Positions 4,649-6,164 of a stretch of 6,164 nucleotides of DNA are shown piece after piece (positions within the stretch are counted from its first letter, which is position 1; each line of letters begins with the position of its first letter). A model generated the notes under the pieces. The model saw nothing but the letters and a program-made list of their open reading frames with translations, ran no database searches and was not told the DNA's origin. Source of the DNA: Balneolales bacterium (GTDB taxonomy: Bacteria; Bacteroidota; Rhodothermia; Balneolales; Natronogracilivirgulaceae); contig SKNL01000237.1 of NCBI GenBank assembly GCA_007120555.1, forward strand, positions 1 through 6,164, in the 5' to 3' direction. Made by a program: the position numbers and the translations under genes.

Positions 4649-6164
4649 ATGCCGACGGATCATAAATCATTGAACAAGGCTTTTGCCGCGTTCTCTTTTC
4701 TTACCGCCCTGATACTGTACATGCTGACGCTCCCGCCAACTGCCAGTTTCTGGGATTGCAGCGAAAGGATTGCCTGCGCATACGGCCTCCAGATACCCCA
4801 TCCGCCCGGTACCCCGTTCTATCTGTTGCTTGGACGCTTTTTTTCCATGTTTGTGGGCCCGCTGTCCGCCGCCTACATGATTAACCTGATGAGTACGCTG
4901 GCCTCTTCTGCCACCATCTTGCTCCTTTATCTGATTATCGTACGGTTTGTCCGTGAGTTTCGCGGTCATGCTACCGACGATTATCCGCTTATCGACCGGA
5001 TCGGTCTCTACGGCGGCGGCCTGGTCGGAGCACTGACGTTTGCCGTGAGCGACAGCCACTGGTTTACCTCCATCGAAGCCGAAACCTATGCCCTGTCGCT
5101 TACCTTTACCGCTCTTGTGGTCTGGCTGGTTTTGAAATGGTCCGAAAACCATGAAAACCTGCGAAATGAACGCTGGCTGCTTTTAATCACCTTTCTTTTC
5201 GGCCTGGCCTTTGGAGTCCACCTGCTCAGCCTTTTGGCCATTTTCTTTGTTGGACTGATCATCTATTTCAAAAAGTTTGAATTTCAGATCTCCTCTTTTG
5301 CCATTGCCTCGGCCATCACGGTCGGTGTGTTTTTCCTGATCTACCCGCTCACCATCATCCAGCTTCCCGCCCTGGCCGGCTCGTTCGCCGATGTGACCGG
5401 AGGAATGCTTGGGCCTCTTGCGTTCCTTATACTCTTTGGCGGACTGATTGTATACGGCATTTACTATACGCACAAAAAAAATCACCGTAATGCCAATATT
5501 GTCCTGCTCGGATATTTCCTTATCCTGATTGGCTATTCCAGTTACTCCATGATTTACATCCGGTCACAGGTCAACCCGGCTATCGACCAGAATTCTCCGG
5601 ATACGGTCGATGCCTTCATCAGTTATCTCAAACGCGAACAGTACGGCCAGCAACCGTTGTTTCGCGGCGACAGCTACAGCAATGAAATCGGTGGAATTGA
5701 CCGGGGTAACCCGAAACTTTTCCCCAGGAGATATTCCCCTGATCAGCGTCACCAGCAAAAGTATGCACAGTATCGCAGCGATCTCCACTTCTTCCTGAGT
5801 TACCAGGTGAACCACATGTATCTCAGGTATTTCGCATGGAATTTCATCGGCCGGGACAGCGACCTGCAGGATGCCCGATGGATATCAGGCTTTGAACGAA
5901 ACAGTGACTTTACCCACAATCGCGCCCATAACCAGTTTTTCTTCTTCCCCTTTGCACTGGGGATTATTGGCATGTTCTTCCATTTCAGAAAGGACTGGAA
6001 ACGGGCCCTGGGTGTGCTTGTTCTATTTGTGGCGACCGGCCTAGCGATTGTCGCCTACCTGAACCAAACCCCGTTCCAGCCAAGGGAACGCGATTATTCC
6101 TACACCGGCTCCTTCTTCGCTTTCTCCATATGGATAGGCATCGGTGCCACAGGACTCATTGAAC
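4649..6164 (+). CDS. DUF2723 / TMEM260-like (GT117) membrane glycosyltransferase, 5' part
   Basis: A GT-C type polytopic membrane protein. The eukaryotic relative TMEM260 is a protein O-mannosyltransferase, and bacterial members are thought to transfer sugar from a lipid carrier to exported proteins. ATG 4649 opens a frame that stays open for 505 codons to the window edge; full-length relatives are usually around 900-1100 residues, so about half is present. Visible signatures: first membrane helix (11-28); the first periplasmic loop with FWDCSERIACAYGLQ (34-48), whose Asp36/Glu39 are the likely catalytic acidic pair, then HPPGTP (51-56); DSHWFTSIEAETYALS (135-150); IRSQVNPAIDQNSP (304-317); REQYGQQPLFRGDSY (329-343); YLRYFAWNFIGR (391-402); and QPRERDYSYTGSFFAF (477-492). 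About ten or more membrane segments lie between these. Divergent from the M1 gene across 111 nt; no Shine-Dalgarno sequence precedes the ATG. The family is clear; donor sugar and acceptor are inferred. Confidence 0.93.
   Translation, partial: MPTDHKSLNKAFAAFSFLTALILYMLTLPPTASFWDCSERIACAYGLQIPHPPGTPFYLLLGRFFSMFVGPLSAAYMINLMSTLASSATILLLYLIIVRFVREFRGHATDDYPLIDRIGLYGGGLVGALTFAVSDSHWFTSIEAETYALSLTFTALVVWLVLKWSENHENLRNERWLLLITFLFGLAFGVHLLSLLAIFFVGLIIYFKKFEFQISSFAIASAITVGVFFLIYPLTIIQLPALAGSFADVTGGMLGPLAFLILFGGLIVYGIYYTHKKNHRNANIVLLGYFLILIGYSSYSMIYIRSQVNPAIDQNSPDTVDAFISYLKREQYGQQPLFRGDSYSNEIGGIDRGNPKLFPRRYSPDQRHQQKYAQYRSDLHFFLSYQVNHMYLRYFAWNFIGRDSDLQDARWISGFERNSDFTHNRAHNQFFFFPFALGIIGMFFHFRKDWKRALGVLVLFVATGLAIVAYLNQTPFQPRERDYSYTGSFFAFSIWIGIGATGLIE

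Noticed and set aside
4667..5485. Two long minus-strand open frames (161 and 100 codons) opposite the DUF2723 gene.
   Set aside because: Their translations are low-complexity, rich in Gly, Lys, Gln and Arg with no domain, as expected for the reverse of a hydrophobic membrane protein. The plus strand has unambiguous family motifs across the same stretch.
1..6164. Search for mobile elements, CRISPR repeats, tRNA or rRNA genes, toxin-antitoxin or defence modules.
   Set aside because: No terminal inverted repeats, transposase or integrase motifs, regularly spaced repeats, cloverleaf-like sequence or small paired toxin-antitoxin frames were seen. Intergenic space is at most 140 nt, leaving little room for them.

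Overview
The window looks like ordinary chromosomal DNA from a bacterium of the Bacteroidota / Balneolota / Rhodothermota assemblage. The reasons are a DUF2723 (GT117-type) membrane glycosyltransferase, a family typical of these phyla; a long secreted M1 aminopeptidase with a helical C-terminal half; and four gene starts that all lack a Shine-Dalgarno sequence, as is common there. The phylum is an inference from gene content, and I cannot place a genus.

Layout from left to right. Positions 1-504 (+) hold the 3' end of nuoI, the two-[4Fe-4S] subunit of respiratory complex I. After a 47-nt spacer, 552-1085 (+) encodes a 177-residue helical protein resembling the DinB/YfiT four-helix fold, but with its usual metal-binding histidines mostly missing. 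After a further 51 nt, 1137-1784 (+) encodes a 215-residue orphan integral membrane protein with about seven predicted membrane segments. A 140-nt convergent spacer (1785-1924) contains one weak terminator-like hairpin. Positions 1925-4537 (-) encode a complete, apparently active secreted M1 zinc aminopeptidase. A 111-nt divergent region (4538-4648) has good promoter candidates for both flanking genes and a 12-bp palindrome. From 4649 (+) to the right edge runs the first half (505 codons) of the DUF2723 protein, which has no stop codon inside the window.

How the genes relate: nuoI belongs to respiratory energy conservation. The next two genes are codirectional and may be read from the nuo transcript, but nothing in their sequence links them to complex I. 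The M1 peptidase and the DUF2723 protein are divergently transcribed from overlapping promoter sequences. Both products belong to the cell envelope: one degrades peptides outside the cytoplasm, and the other probably glycosylates exported proteins. This makes coordinated expression possible but unproven.

I found no mobile element, CRISPR array, tRNA, rRNA or recognisable defence or other novel multi-gene system. The points worth a second look are the shared -10 region of the divergent promoters, the palindrome beside the peptidase start, the degenerate DinB-like protein, the orphan seven-helix membrane protein, and nuoI not being followed by nuoJ.
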